A stretch of DNA of 61,667 nt from Bacteroidia bacterium. GTDB lineage: Bacteria > Bacteroidota > Bacteroidia > Flavobacteriales > Flavobacteriaceae. Below are positions 19,083 through 28,442 of this stretch, one piece after another. Position numbers and translations under genes: made by a program. The notes under the pieces were generated by a model. That model worked only from the letters and a program-made list of their open reading frames with translations, did not search any database and was not told the origin of the DNA. The stretch covers positions 1 to 61,667 of the forward strand of contig JAUIKY010000018.1 in the NCBI GenBank assembly GCA_030430535.1, given 5' to 3'. Every line of letters starts with the position of its first letter. The first letter of the stretch is position 1.

Positions 19083-19771
19083 TCTTTAACCTCATAATTT
19101 AGAGGGCCAAAATAATTCATTTGCCGTAAAATCCACTGTTTTCTGTTTTCAATGTAAGTTGATGCAGGCTTTGCTTTATACCGCAACGGACTAGGCAAAA
19201 CGGCTGCGATGGCTGCAGCTTCATGTCGTGTTAAACGAGCAGCCGACTTACCAAACCAATACCGCGAAGCTGCTTCGGCCCCGTAAACACCAGGCCCCAT
19301 TTCAATGCTGTTTAAATACACTTCCATTATGCGTTCTTTCGTCCAAATCAATTCGATTAAAAACGTAAAATAAGCTTCCAATGTTTTGCGCGTCCAACTG
19401 CGTTGGGGCCATAAAAACACATTTTTGGCGGTTTGCTGGCTTATGGTACTTCCACCTTTTAGGCGTTTACCTTTCAGGTTGTCTTGATAAGCCTTTTCAA
19501 TCGCTTTCATATCAAACCCATTGTGATTTAAAAAATTTTGGTCTTCACTGCAAATCACCGCCAATTGTAAATTTTTGGAAATGTTATCCAAAGGCACCCA
19601 ATCGTGTTTCCAAACCAAATTTTTGCCCTCTTGGTTTTGTTCCACAGCCCTAATCACCATTAACGGCGTTACCGGAACAGGCAACCATTTATAAGCCACC
19701 ACCCAAAGTACGGAAATGACGATGAGCCAAACGAAGGTTTTTAATATAAATCGGAATAATTTTTTTATCAT
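19079..19771 (-). CDS. mtgA: monofunctional peptidoglycan glycosyltransferase
   Basis: MtgA polymerises lipid II into glycan strands at the inner membrane. The 230-residue protein has one N-terminal membrane helix (residues 10-27), then the GT51 motifs AVICSEDQNFLNHNGFD (catalytic Glu), KGGSTISQQTAKNVFLWPQRS, KERIMEVYLNSIEMGPGVYGAEAASRYWFGKSA and AAIAAVLPSPLRY. No transpeptidase domain follows, hence monofunctional. It overlaps the GreA-like gene by 4 nt and follows the FAD oxidoreductase by 1 nt, so the three form an operon. Confidence 0.95.
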   Translation of the reverse strand: MIKKLFRFILKTFVWLIVISVLWVVAYKWLPVPVTPLMVIRAVEQNQEGKNLVWKHDWVPLDNISKNLQLAVICSEDQNFLNHNGFDMKAIEKAYQDNLKGKRLKGGSTISQQTAKNVFLWPQRSWTRKTLEAYFTFLIELIWTKERIMEVYLNSIEMGPGVYGAEAASRYWFGKSAARLTRHEAAAIAAVLPSPLRYKAKPASTYIENRKQWILRQMNYFGPLNYEVKE

Positions 19772-19772
19772 T

Positions 19773-20882
19773 TTAAGAGGCGAGTTCTGCGAGTTCTTTT
19801 CCTATTAAACCACCAATGGCCACACCCATACCACCTAACTTTACTCCACAAAAAACATGCTTGGATATGGGCTTTACAACAGGTGTTTTATTATTCCCCA
19901 TCCCCATAATGCCGCTCCAACGGTGGTCAATTTCAAAGTTAATTTCGGGTAAAATAGTTGTTTTTAAAAGGCTTTCCAAGTGATTTTGGATTAATTTGGT
20001 TCTCCCAAATGCTGTAGTTTCTTCTCCTTTAAAGTCCAAATGCCTGCCACCGCCCAGTAAAATCCTGTCATCAATATTTCTGAAATAATAATAACCACGA
20101 TCCAAATGAAACGTGCCTTTTATCTTAAGGTTTTTTATAGGTTTTGTAATCAATACTTGTGCTCGGGCAGGTTTTACTTCCGGAATATTCAATTGGGAAG
20201 CAAAGCCGTTAGTACAAATCAATAGTTTTGAAGCTGATAATTCGAAAAAATTGGTCTTTATATTCACTGAATCGTTGTTTTCTGAAAAGGCTTCAACCGT
20301 AATCGAATTTAAAATTTTAATACCTTTTGAAAGTACTTTTTGCAATAGGGCTTCCATCATTTTACCCGTATCTATTTGTCCTTCAAAAGGATTAAAAATT
20401 GCGGTTTCATTAACCTGTTCAAAATGAAACCCGTGTTTTTTCAATGTAAAAACAGATGCATTGAAAACCGAAAAAAGAGCCTGGTTTATTTCTGGAATTT
20501 TTAATGCGCATTCTTGAAAAAGATTAGCATCTGAAAACAATTCGTAGCCACCGTAATTTTTATAACCAATGGAGTTATCACCTAATGTTTTCCGCATCAA
20601 TTTTAAGCCCTCTACTCGTTTTTTAAACAAGGAAACGACATCATTGATCGGTTGTGTTTTTAAATCGTCGAGCAATTCGCTAAGGCTACCAAAACAGGCA
20701 AAACCCGCATTTTTGGTGCTGGCGCCTTGTGGCAGAATACCTTTTTCAAGGATAAGAATTTTAGCTTTTGGATACTTTTCTTTTAAATGCAGTGCGCAGT
20801 TTAGCCCTACAATACCGCTGCCTACGATACAAAAATCGATGTTGGTTAACCAAGATTTTATTTCCCAATATGATAAATCCAC
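19773..20882 (-). CDS. FAD-dependent oxidoreductase (DAO family)
   Basis: This 369-residue flavoenzyme of the glycine/D-amino-acid oxidase superfamily starts with the dinucleotide-binding motif IVGSGIVGLNCALHLKEKYP and LILEKGILPQGASTKNAGFACFG, where the STKNAG segment contacts FAD. Near the C-terminus are YYYFRNIDDRILLGGGRH and WSGIMGMGNNKTPVVKP, ending in LGGMGVAIGGLIG. It has no signal peptide. The substrate cannot be told. It is the first gene of the operon with mtgA. Confidence 0.85.
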   Translation of the reverse strand: MDLSYWEIKSWLTNIDFCIVGSGIVGLNCALHLKEKYPKAKILILEKGILPQGASTKNAGFACFGSLSELLDDLKTQPINDVVSLFKKRVEGLKLMRKTLGDNSIGYKNYGGYELFSDANLFQECALKIPEINQALFSVFNASVFTLKKHGFHFEQVNETAIFNPFEGQIDTGKMMEALLQKVLSKGIKILNSITVEAFSENNDSVNIKTNFFELSASKLLICTNGFASQLNIPEVKPARAQVLITKPIKNLKIKGTFHLDRGYYYFRNIDDRILLGGGRHLDFKGEETTAFGRTKLIQNHLESLLKTTILPEINFEIDHRWSGIMGMGNNKTPVVKPISKHVFCGVKLGGMGVAIGGLIGKELAELAS

Positions 20883-20941
20883 ATCACTAATGTAACAGTT
20901 TATTTTAGAAAAACATATTGGGTTTTAGAAGTTAAATCCAT

Positions 20942-20972
20942 AAAAAAACTCCGAAATCACTTTCGGAGTTTT
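20942..20972 (-). terminator. intrinsic terminator after accC
   Basis: An 11-bp stem AAACTCCGAAA/TTTCGGAGTTT with a TCAC loop. On the minus strand it is followed by a T-run. It also works weakly on the plus strand. Confidence 0.85.
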
Positions 20973-20978
20973 AAATAT

Positions 20979-22331
20979 TTATTCTTCTACTGGTTTTTCC
21001 ATCTTGAAATCTTCCATGAATTTTGTGGTATAGTTTCCAGCAATATAATCTGGATGATCCATGAGTTGTCTGTGGAACGGAATAGTCGTTTTGATACCTT
21101 CAATAACAAACTCATCCAGAGCGCGCTTCATTTTGCTGATGGCTTCCTCTCGGGTTTGTGCCGTGGTAATCAGTTTGGCGATCATGGAATCGTAGTTTGG
21201 CGGAATGGCATAACCCGCATAAACGTGCGTATCCAATCGAACACCGTGCCCACCTGGAGCATGCAAGGTAGTAATCACACCTGGCGATGGCCTAAATCCG
21301 TTATAAGGATCTTCAGCATTGATTCGGCATTCTATGGAATGTAATTTTGGTAAATAGTTTTTTCCAGAGATTGGCACTCCTGCCGCTACCAAAATTTGTT
21401 CACGGATTAAATCGAAATCGATAACCTGCTCGGTAATGGGGTGTTCTACCTGAATACGGGTATTCATTTCCATAAAATAGAAATTACGGTGCTTATCAAC
21501 CAAAAACTCAATGGTTCCGGCACCTTCGTACCCAATATATTGTGCCGCTTTTACGGCAGCTTCACCCATTTTTTTACGAAGCGCATCAGTCATAAATGGC
21601 GATGGCACTTCCTCGGTTAATTTTTGGTGACGACGTTGAATCGAGCAATCGCGTTCCGATAAATGACATGCTTTTCCTTTGGAATCACCCACCACTTGGA
21701 TTTCGATATGTCTGGGCTCTTCAATCAGTTTTTCCATGTACATATCGTCGTTACCAAAAGCCGCTTTACTTTCTTGTCTGGCCGAATCCCAAGCATTTTT
21801 TAAATCCTCGGGCTTAAACACGCCTCGCATACCTTTACCTCCACCACCGGCAGACGCTTTTAGCATTACGGGGTAGCCTACTTCCTTGGCTAGCTTCTCG
21901 CATTCCTCAAAACTTTCAATAACGCCTTCACTACCTGGAACACAAGGCACACCGGCTGCTTTCATAGTAGCTTTAGCGTTGGCTTTGTCTCCCATTCTAT
22001 CAATCATTTCTGGGCTGGCACCGATAAATTTAATACCGTGCTCTTCACAGATTTTAGAAAATTTGGCGTTTTCAGACAAAAATCCGTAGCCTGGGTGAAT
22101 GGCATCGGCGTTGGTAATTTCGGCGGCCGAAATGATATTCGACATCTTTAAATACGACTCGCTGCTTGGTGCAGGGCCGATACAAACGGCCTCGTCGGCA
22201 AACTTTACGTGCAAACTTTCGGCATCGGCCTTAGAGTAAACCGCAACCGTTTTAATGCCCATTTCTTTGCAGGTTCTAATAACACGAAGTGCTATTTCCC
22301 CTCTATTGGCAATCAATATTTTTTTAAACAT
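20979..22331 (-). CDS. accC: acetyl-CoA carboxylase, biotin carboxylase subunit
   Basis: AccC carboxylates biotin on AccB with ATP and bicarbonate, the first step of fatty-acid synthesis. The 450-residue protein begins [27 protein letters not shown] longer frame adding 10 residues is rejected because homologues begin at this Met. It has the ATP-grasp glycine loop [40 protein letters not shown], and the catalytic ECRINAEDP. It is 86 nt downstream of accB in a minus-strand operon. Confidence 0.97.
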   Translation of the reverse strand: MFKKILIANRGEIALRVIRTCKEMGIKTVAVYSKADAESLHVKFADEAVCIGPAPSSESYLKMSNIISAAEITNADAIHPGYGFLSENAKFSKICEEHGIKFIGASPEMIDRMGDKANAKATMKAAGVPCVPGSEGVIESFEECEKLAKEVGYPVMLKASAGGGGKGMRGVFKPEDLKNAWDSARQESKAAFGNDDMYMEKLIEEPRHIEIQVVGDSKGKACHLSERDCSIQRRHQKLTEEVPSPFMTDALRKKMGEAAVKAAQYIGYEGAGTIEFLVDKHRNFYFMEMNTRIQVEHPITEQVIDFDLIREQILVAAGVPISGKNYLPKLHSIECRINAEDPYNGFRPSPGVITTLHAPGGHGVRLDTHVYAGYAIPPNYDSMIAKLITTAQTREEAISKMKRALDEFVIEGIKTTIPFHRQLMDHPDYIAGNYTTKFMEDFKMEKPVEE

Positions 22332-22417
22332 AACTTTTGAATTAAAAATTTCAAATTCCAATCACTAAATTCCAAATATTGGGATTTTGAGATTAGCCTA
22401 TTGGAATTTTTAAAGGG

Positions 22418-22912
22418 TTATGATGGATCTACTAAAAATAAAGGTTGATCAAATTCTACCGGAGAAGAATCGTCAACCAATATCTTAACTACTTTTCCTG
22501 AAACTTCAGATTCAATTTCGTTGAATAGTTTCATCGCTTCAATAATACAAAGCACATCGCCTTCTGCAATGGTTTGTCCCACTTCAACAAATAAAGGCTT
22601 ATCTGGTGCTGGTTTTCTGTAGAACGTACCGATTATTGGTGATTTTATAGTGATATATTTAGAATCGTCTGCTGCTTTTGCCGGAGCTGCTGGCTCGGCT
22701 GCTGGTGCTGGACCTGCTGTTTCGGCTGCTGGTGCTGCCACTACCTGTTGTGGTATTTGGGCTGGCACCGGAGCATATTGCACCGATGGATTTTTATCTG
22801 AATCCGACCCTGTTCTGATGGTGATTTTCACATCGTCCATCTCTAATTTAACCTCGCTTGCACCAGATTTGGCTACAAATTTGATCAGGTTTTGAATTTC
22901 TTTTATATCCAT
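22418..22912 (-). CDS. accB: acetyl-CoA carboxylase biotin carboxyl carrier protein
   Basis: The 164-residue biotin carrier has an N-terminal domain ([25 protein letters not shown]), an Ala/Pro-rich linker (residues 50-85) and the C-terminal biotinyl domain with [12 protein letters not shown], in which Lys128 is biotinylated. The alanine-rich linker is encoded by repeated GCT/GCC codons. It lies between fabH and accC. Confidence 0.97.
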   Translation of the reverse strand: MDIKEIQNLIKFVAKSGASEVKLEMDDVKITIRTGSDSDKNPSVQYAPVPAQIPQQVVAAPAAETAGPAPAAEPAAPAKAADDSKYITIKSPIIGTFYRKPAPDKPLFVEVGQTIAEGDVLCIIEAMKLFNEIESEVSGKVVKILVDDSSPVEFDQPLFLVDPS

Positions 22913-22948
22913 AATTTTACTAATTTTTAGTTAGTGGTTAGTGTCTTG

Positions 22949-23941
22949 TTAATTATAGGCCCATTTTAGGTAGATGGCGCCCCAGTTAAATCCGCCCCCA
23001 AAAGCGGCAAATATAATATTATCTCCTTTTTTAAGCTGTGATTCGTAATCATTTAAAAGAAGCGGTAAGGTTGCCGAAGTCGTGTTACCGTACTTGTGGA
23101 TGTTCACCATTACTTTTTCCTCCTCTAGATCAATACGTTGCGCAGTAGCATCAATAATACGTTTATTGGCTTGGTGAGCCGCCAACCAATCAACGTCTTC
23201 TTTAGTTAAGTTATTGCGTTCTAAAATCTTTACTGTGGCATCGGCCATGTTGAACACAGCATTTTTAAATACGGTACGCCCCTCTTGAAAAGCGTATTGC
23301 CCACCTTTAGCCATGGCTTCTTCGGTTATTGGGAAAGATGAACCACCATAGGTAGCTTGCAAAAATTCCCTTCCTGAACCGTCACTTCGTAAATACTCGT
23401 CTTGAAGTCCTAAATTTTCTTCATTGGGCTCGAATAAAACAGCCCCGGCACCATCTCCAAAAATAATACAAGTGGCACGGTCTTTATAGTTGATGATTGA
23501 CGACATTTTATCGGCCCCTATCAACAATACATTTTTATAACGTCCTGACTCGATATAGCTGGCTGCTACCGACATGCCATACAGGAAACTTGAACACGCT
23601 GCATCCATATCGAACGAAAACGCATTGGTGGCTCCAATTTCGGTAGCGGTAAACGAAGCCGTTGAGGCCGCTTTCATATCGGGTGTGGCCGTGGCTACAA
23701 TAACCAACTCAATCTCTTTTGGGTCTATACCTTTTTTGTTTATGAGGTCTTGAGCCGCTTTTATGGCAAGGTAAGAAGTACCTTTACCGTCATCTTTTAA
23801 AATTCTGCGTTCCTTGATTCCAGTTCTGGTAGTAATCCATTCGTCATTGGTATCGACCATATTCTCAAGCATTTGATTGGTCAATACATAATCTGGCACA
23901 TATGCACCTACAGCTGTAATTGCTGCTGAGATTTTACTCAT
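22949..23941 (-). CDS. fabH: 3-oxoacyl-ACP synthase III (KAS III)
   Basis: FabH condenses an acyl-CoA with malonyl-ACP to start fatty-acid synthesis. The 330-residue protein has the catalytic Cys in DMDAACSSFLYGM, His in WLAAHQANKRIID and Asn in HKYGNTTSATLPLLL, and ends in FGGGFNWGAIYLKW. It leads the fabH-accB-accC operon. A terminator separates it from rpmF upstream, though rpmF and fabH remain neighbours as in most bacteria. Confidence 0.97.
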   Translation of the reverse strand: MSKISAAITAVGAYVPDYVLTNQMLENMVDTNDEWITTRTGIKERRILKDDGKGTSYLAIKAAQDLINKKGIDPKEIELVIVATATPDMKAASTASFTATEIGATNAFSFDMDAACSSFLYGMSVAASYIESGRYKNVLLIGADKMSSIINYKDRATCIIFGDGAGAVLFEPNEENLGLQDEYLRSDGSGREFLQATYGGSSFPITEEAMAKGGQYAFQEGRTVFKNAVFNMADATVKILERNNLTKEDVDWLAAHQANKRIIDATAQRIDLEEEKVMVNIHKYGNTTSATLPLLLNDYESQLKKGDNIIFAAFGGGFNWGAIYLKWAYN

Positions 23942-24074
23942 ACCTTTTAAGTTATTTCGATTAAGAAATCGTTATAATTTGGGAAAAAACGTTCAAAATT
24001 TTATGAATACTGCTAAATTTGGACGTAATTTTATGCAAATTACGTGTTTTTGTGATTTAGAAAAAGTATTTCAT

Positions 24075-24102
24075 AAAAAAAACGCTCAACAATGAGCGTT
24101 TT
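24075..24102 (-). terminator. intrinsic terminator after rpmF
   Basis: AACGCTCA-ACAA-TGAGCGTT (8-bp stem at 24081-24100). On the minus strand it is followed by a run of eight T. Confidence 0.85.
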
Positions 24103-24124
24103 ATTATATGCTTGCATAACTGTT

Positions 24125-24328
24125 TTATGCCAAGTTCTCTACTTCTTCTGAGTTGTCAATTAAAACTTGACCTCTGTAGTATAATTTTCCTTCATGCCAG
24201 TGTGCTCTGTGATATAAGTGAGCCTCTCCAGTTGTTGGGCATGTTGCAATCTGTGGCGCAGTTGCTTTGTAATGTGTTCTTCTTTTATCTCTTCTTGTTT
24301 TAGAGATTTTTCTTTTAGGATGTGCCAT
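24125..24328 (-). CDS. rpmF: 50S ribosomal protein L32
   Basis: The 67-residue protein starts [22 protein letters not shown], the classic L32 N-terminus (the first Met is removed and Ala exposed). Only one Cys remains in the [15 protein letters not shown] region, so it is a zinc-free form. It follows the DUF177 gene by 8 nt. Confidence 0.97.
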   Translation of the reverse strand: MAHPKRKISKTRRDKRRTHYKATAPQIATCPTTGEAHLYHRAHWHEGKLYYRGQVLIDNSEEVENLA

Positions 24329-24336
24329 TTTATATA

Positions 24337-24876
24337 TTATTTATCCGTTAATAAATCTTTTAATGTATTCCACCGAGGATCAATATCCTCATCTTTGTCT
24401 TTCTTTTCGTTAAGCTTGGGGCTTAATTCCTCCAATCTTTTAAGTATGTCTGAATCTAAAGTGCCATCTTCAATGCCGGGGTGCGTTCGCTTTAACGGAA
24501 CGGCCAGAACAATCATTTCATAAATATACTGCTGAATATTGATTTCGAAAGTGCCATGCGGAACAATCAAAATATCGGTATATTCATCGTTGTACTCATC
24601 ACCAAACTTTACCACAAGGGTAAACTCATTTTCGATGGGCTGATTGTAGGGCTCGTTGGTAAGATCGCAATTTACGTTTACCCAACCCGAAATTTTAAAA
24701 TGCAATTCCAGCAACGTAGTCTTCTTTTCTAAGACCAAATCAACAGTAACGTTTACATCGTTAAAATCGTCATACTCAAAATGTTCAAAGAACGCCTGTT
24801 CAATTTTGTAATCAAAATGATGCTTTCCTAGTTTCAGTCCAACAAATGGAATGGTAAACTCTTTTAATGGCTTCAT
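24337..24876 (-). CDS. DUF177 (YceD-family) protein
   Basis: This 179-residue protein belongs to the YceD/DUF177 family, which lies beside rpmF in most bacteria and is linked to 23S rRNA or large-subunit maturation. The conserved features are [21 protein letters not shown] at the N-terminus, the beta-rich [20 protein letters not shown] and a single Cys in [11 protein letters not shown], and an acidic tail. I prefer the Met at 24876 over one three codons upstream, because homologues begin MKxLKEF. A promoter box (TATATTTG, minus strand) lies at 24900-24907. Confidence 0.88.
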   Translation of the reverse strand: MKPLKEFTIPFVGLKLGKHHFDYKIEQAFFEHFEYDDFNDVNVTVDLVLEKKTTLLELHFKISGWVNVNCDLTNEPYNQPIENEFTLVVKFGDEYNDEYTDILIVPHGTFEINIQQYIYEMIVLAVPLKRTHPGIEDGTLDSDILKRLEELSPKLNEKKDKDEDIDPRWNTLKDLLTDK

Positions 24877-24899
24877 TATCAACATCTATTTTGAGCCTG

Positions 24900-24907
24900 C
24901 AAATATA
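24900..24907 (-). promoter_or_regulatory. -7 promoter box of the DUF177-rpmF operon
   Basis: On the minus strand this reads TATATTTG, a perfect TAnnTTTG. A weak -33 (GTTG) lies about 16 nt upstream. The leader would be about 10-18 nt. Confidence 0.6.
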
Positions 24908-25003
24908 TAAATTTTTATTTACGCAACATGACTTATAAACATTTTTTTGTTTATATCTTTCAAGTTGCGGTTTTTAAAGGGTATTCCCCAAAAAATGAGC
25001 TGT

Positions 25004-26056
25004 TTAACGGCGTTCCTTTTTTGAGGATTTCTTTAACGGATTGGCCGTAAGCGCTTCGTAACTGGTTCGATTTCTAAAAATTTGAATAGCACTGAAAACA
25101 GCTTCCTTAAATGAATTTTCGTCGGCCTTGCCTTTTCCGGCAATTTCGAAAGCCGTACCGTGATCGGGCGATGTTCTTATTTTACTCAATCCGGCTGTAA
25201 AGTTAACGCCCTGACCAAACGAAAGCGTTTTAAAAGGCACCAAACCTTGGTCGTGGTACGAGGCTATAATAGCATCGAAGTTTTTATAATTATTAGAACC
25301 GAAAAAACTATCGGCGGCATAAGGCCCGAACACCAATTTACCGCTTTCTTTTATTTTTTGGAGCGTTGGCCTTAATACCTCGTCGTCTTCACTACCAATT
25401 ACACCGTTGTCGCCAGTATGCGGGTTAATGCCCAAAACGGCAATTTTTGGCTTTTGTATCCTAAAATCCTTTTTAAGCGAATTATAAACGGTTTCTATTT
25501 TCTGCTCAATCAGTTTCGGTGTAATGTGGCTGGCAATATCTTTTACGGGAACATGATCGGTAAACAAGCCTACTCGCAAATTTTCCGTAATCATAAACAT
25601 AAGGCTTTCACCTCCCAATTCCTGCGCCAAATAATCGGTATGGCCAGGGAACTTGAACTTTTCCGATTGAATATTGTGTTTGTTAATTGGGGCTGTTACT
25701 AAAACATCTATTTCGTCATTCTTCAGTGATTTTGTAGCCACTTCCAACGATTTTATGGCATATTCGCCAATTTTCAAATCTTCTTTACCGAATTCAATAT
25801 TTACGGGTTCTTTCCAACAATTGAAAACATTAACCTTACCATGGGCAATTTGATTGAGGTTATTGATGCTGTGGAAATTAATTTCAGAATTAAAATGTGA
25901 TTTATAAAACGACATTACTTTAATGGAAGCAAAAATAACGGGCGTGCAAAAATCGAGCATCCGTGGGTCCTCGAAGGTCTTCAACACAATTTCACCCCCA
26001 ATACCATTTAAATCCCCTATCGATATTCCAACTGTTATATTTTCTGCCTGCTTCAT
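25004..26056 (-). CDS. pdxA: 4-hydroxythreonine-4-phosphate dehydrogenase
   Basis: PdxA oxidises 4-phosphohydroxy-L-threonine with NAD in the DXP-dependent vitamin B6 pathway. The 350-residue protein has the GISIGDLNGIGGEIVLKTF N-terminus, KFPGHTDYLAQ (metal-binding His), INPHTGDNGVIGSED, the ASYHDQGLVPFKTL motif and RTSPDHGTAFEIAGKG. Its N-terminal half contains a few lineage-specific residues. It is transcribed divergently from ribE across a 77-nt region. Confidence 0.95.
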   Translation of the reverse strand: MKQAENITVGISIGDLNGIGGEIVLKTFEDPRMLDFCTPVIFASIKVMSFYKSHFNSEINFHSINNLNQIAHGKVNVFNCWKEPVNIEFGKEDLKIGEYAIKSLEVATKSLKNDEIDVLVTAPINKHNIQSEKFKFPGHTDYLAQELGGESLMFMITENLRVGLFTDHVPVKDIASHITPKLIEQKIETVYNSLKKDFRIQKPKIAVLGINPHTGDNGVIGSEDDEVLRPTLQKIKESGKLVFGPYAADSFFGSNNYKNFDAIIASYHDQGLVPFKTLSFGQGVNFTAGLSKIRTSPDHGTAFEIAGKGKADENSFKEAVFSAIQIFRNRTSYEALTANPLKKSSKKERR

Positions 26057-26079
26057 TTAATAATGACAACTTTTGTTCG

Positions 26080-26112
26080 TAATTTTGAAATTCTTTTGAA
26101 TGGGCAAATTTA
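26080..26112. promoter_or_regulatory. divergent promoter region for ribE and pdxA
   Basis: TAATTTTG at 26080-26087 on the plus strand is a perfect -7 box for ribE. On the minus strand, 26105-26112 reads TAAATTTG, a perfect -7 box for pdxA. Matching -33 elements are weak for both. Confidence 0.55.
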
Positions 26113-26133
26113 ATTAAATAAAAAGACAATAAT

Positions 26134-26730
26134 ATGTTTACTGGAATTATTGAAGATATAGGCAGTGTTTCAAATTTGAAAACCGAGTTGGACAACCTTC
26201 ATATTTCCATAAAAAGCCATATCACTTCAGAATTGAAGATAGACCAAAGCGTGGCGCACAACGGCGTTTGCCTTACTGTGGTAGCCATTGATGGTGACGA
26301 ATATACCGTAACGGCCATTAAGGAAACTTTGGAAAAAACGAATCTAAGCACCCTACAAATTAACGATCGAGTAAATTTAGAACGCGCCATGAAGCTGGGC
26401 GACCGATTGGATGGCCATATTGTACAGGGCCATGTTGACCAAACTGCCGTTTGCACTAGCATAAAGGAAGAAAACGGTAGCTGGGTGTTTACTTTTAAAT
26501 ATGATGCTTCGTTAAACAATATCACTATAGAAAAAGGCTCTATTACCGTTAACGGCACCAGCCTTACTGTGGTAAACTCAAAAAAAGATAGTTTTAGTGT
26601 GGCCATAATTCCATACACTTACGAACACACAAATTTCAACACCTTTAAAGAAGGCACGGTAGTAAATTTAGAATTTGATGTACTGGGAAAATACGTGGCG
26701 AGACTTACAGAACTCAACAAAGTAAGCTAA
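26134..26730 (+). CDS. ribE: riboflavin synthase alpha chain
   Basis: Riboflavin synthase dismutates two lumazine molecules to riboflavin. The 198-residue protein shows the internal duplication of the family: MFTGIIEDIGSV with VAHNGVCLTVVAIDGD, and DGHIVQGHVDQTA with VNGTSLTVVNSKKDSF. Length is standard. The stop overlaps the convergent small gene by 4 bp. No other riboflavin gene is nearby. Confidence 0.96.
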   Translation: MFTGIIEDIGSVSNLKTELDNLHISIKSHITSELKIDQSVAHNGVCLTVVAIDGDEYTVTAIKETLEKTNLSTLQINDRVNLERAMKLGDRLDGHIVQGHVDQTAVCTSIKEENGSWVFTFKYDASLNNITIEKGSITVNGTSLTVVNSKKDSFSVAIIPYTYEHTNFNTFKEGTVVNLEFDVLGKYVARLTELNKVS

Positions 26731-26930
26731 TTGGTGTTTTTATTGAACACTAATTTTTTAATGCCATAAAAAAATGCAAAAGCCAAACCGAACAACACAC
26801 CTCCATCAATGGGTAAACCTGGTGGTGGCGGACCTGGTGGCGGAGGCGTAGGTAAACCTTGAGCCACACAAACAACACTTATTAATACAAATAAGATTGA
26901 GGCAAATATTCTTTTATTTTGTATTGTCAT
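26727..26930 (-). CDS. small PID-CTERM-like protein
   Basis: This 67-residue protein starts at ATG 26930 (a GTG 9 nt upstream lies inside the promoter). Residues 4-25 form a signal peptide (FASILFVLISVVCVAQ). A Pro/Gly run follows (TPPPPGPPPPG), then LPIDGG, a hydrophobic helix (VLFGLAFAFFYGI) and a short basic end (KKL, then a few residues). This tripartite tail matches what is called the PID-CTERM putative sorting signal in Bacteroidetes, after the Pro-Ile-Asp tripeptide. Almost nothing lies between signal peptide and tail, so the mature product would be tiny. No sorting peptidase is visible. Confidence 0.65.
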   Translation of the reverse strand: MTIQNKRIFASILFVLISVVCVAQGLPTPPPPGPPPPGLPIDGGVLFGLAFAFFYGIKKLVFNKNTN

Positions 26931-26938
26931 CTGGGTCA

Positions 26939-26968
26939 CAAATGTATGAAAAAAAGCCTGTTGGCAAA
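26939..26968 (-). promoter_or_regulatory. promoter of the PID-CTERM-like gene
   Basis: On the minus strand: TTTTG at 26964-26968, a spacer of about 18 nt and TACATTTG at 26939-26946. The ATG at 26930 lies 8 nt beyond the box, so the mRNA has almost no leader. Confidence 0.65.
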
Positions 26969-27212
26969 ATTTTTTTAATTTTCATCAGCAAAAAACATCT
27001 TTGAAATGCATATAAATTTCGATGAAATGCATTTTTTGTGTTGTAAACAATAAAATCTTTGCTTTAGCTTTTTAACAAATATATGCATAAAATATTGTAA
27101 ACCTAATGCAAAAACACCGTTGAAAAGAATTTAATAAAAGTTGCTATTTCTGATGCACCAACGCCTTATCATTGACTAATTTTGTAAACCGATACATTTT
27201 TCTTTCCAAAAC

Positions 27213-28442
27213 ATGAAGCACAACAAGTTAAAAGTAGCCGAACTGTTTGCCGGGGTTGGCGGATTTAGGCTAGGCTTAGAGGCTAGCCACTATAAAGTAG
27301 TTTGGAGTAACCAATGGGAACCCAGTACCAAAACCCAACACGCCTCGATGGTTTACGAAGCCCGATTTGGAAACGACAACCATAGCAACGCAGATATTGC
27401 CACAGTACCTACTACTAATATTCCGGACCACGATGTTCTGGTTGGCGGCTTCCCGTGCCAGGATTATTCGGTGGCCACCACACTACAAAACTCCAAAGGG
27501 TTGAAGGGCAAAAAAGGGGTGCTTTGGTGGTCCATCCACCGTATTTTGGAAGAAAAGAAAAACAAGCCCAAATATCTCTTTTTGGAAAATGTTGATCGGC
27601 TTTTAAAATCGCCATCCACGCAGCGCGGTCGCGACTTCGCCGTGATGCTGCAAAGTTTAAACCAACTGGGCTACGCTGTTGAGTGGCGCGTTATCAATGC
27701 TGCTGATTACGGTATGCCACAGCGCCGCCGACGCGTATTCTTTATTGGCTACCACAAAACCTCAGAAATTTTTAAACGCATCGAAAATTCGGAAAAAGCC
27801 AACTGGCTTATAAAAGAAGGCACCATTGCGCAAGCCTTTCCCGTTGAAAAAATTAGTGCTTTAGAAAATTTTGATTTGACTGGCAATTTGGTTGAAATCA
27901 CCAATAACTTCAACAAAAACGGAAAAATTTCACCTTTTTTAAACACAGGCTTGCTCATTAACGGAACGGTTTACACCACAAAAACCCAAGCCAACTACCA
28001 TGGCAACAAAACTGTTTTGGCCGATATTTTACAAAACGGCGAAGTAACCCCCGAGTTTTTTATTGATCAAGCCGATCAACCCAAATGGGAATACCTAAAA
28101 GGTTCAAAAAAAGAAAAACGTAAAACCAAAGCAGGTTTTGAATACAATTACAGCGAAGGTGCCATGATTTACCCCGATGCGCTCGATAATGCTTCGCGAA
28201 CCATTATTACTGGCGAAGGTGGGAAATCGCCTTCTCGATTTAAACATGTGGTAAAAACAAAAAAAGGATTAAGGCGATTAACACCTGTTGAACTGGAACG
28301 CCTCAACATGTTTCCGGATAACCACACCAAACTGAAAGGCATCAGCGATACCAAACGCGCCTTTTTTATGGGCAATGCACTTGTGGTTGGCGTTGTTGAA
28401 AAAATTGGCGAAGCCCTTTACAACCAAATACACCAAAAATAG
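27213..28442 (+). CDS. DNA (cytosine-5) methyltransferase
   Basis: This 409-residue type II modification enzyme transfers a methyl group from S-adenosylmethionine to C5 of cytosine in a specific site. Motif I is LFAGVGGFRLGLEA, the catalytic Pro-Cys motif IV is GGFPCQDYSVA with Cys82, motif VI is FLENVDRLL and motif VIII is QRRRRVFFIGY. The target-recognition region spans about residues 190-330, and motifs IX-X (RRLTPVELERLNMFPD, FFMGNALVV) close the protein. Its TAG overlaps the GTG of the next gene by one base, indicating a coupled pair. The target sequence cannot be read. Confidence 0.95.
   Translation: MKHNKLKVAELFAGVGGFRLGLEASHYKVVWSNQWEPSTKTQHASMVYEARFGNDNHSNADIATVPTTNIPDHDVLVGGFPCQDYSVATTLQNSKGLKGKKGVLWWSIHRILEEKKNKPKYLFLENVDRLLKSPSTQRGRDFAVMLQSLNQLGYAVEWRVINAADYGMPQRRRRVFFIGYHKTSEIFKRIENSEKANWLIKEGTIAQAFPVEKISALENFDLTGNLVEITNNFNKNGKISPFLNTGLLINGTVYTTKTQANYHGNKTVLADILQNGEVTPEFFIDQADQPKWEYLKGSKKEKRKTKAGFEYNYSEGAMIYPDALDNASRTIITGEGGKSPSRFKHVVKTKKGLRRLTPVELERLNMFPDNHTKLKGISDTKRAFFMGNALVVGVVEKIGEALYNQIHQK

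Noticed and set aside
20979-22361. Longer accC with extra N-terminal residues
   Set aside because: Homologues start at [12 protein letters not shown], and the extension is AT-rich leader sequence.
24075-24102. Small RNA between fabH and rpmF
   Set aside because: The hairpin plus T-run on the minus strand is a simple terminator of rpmF.
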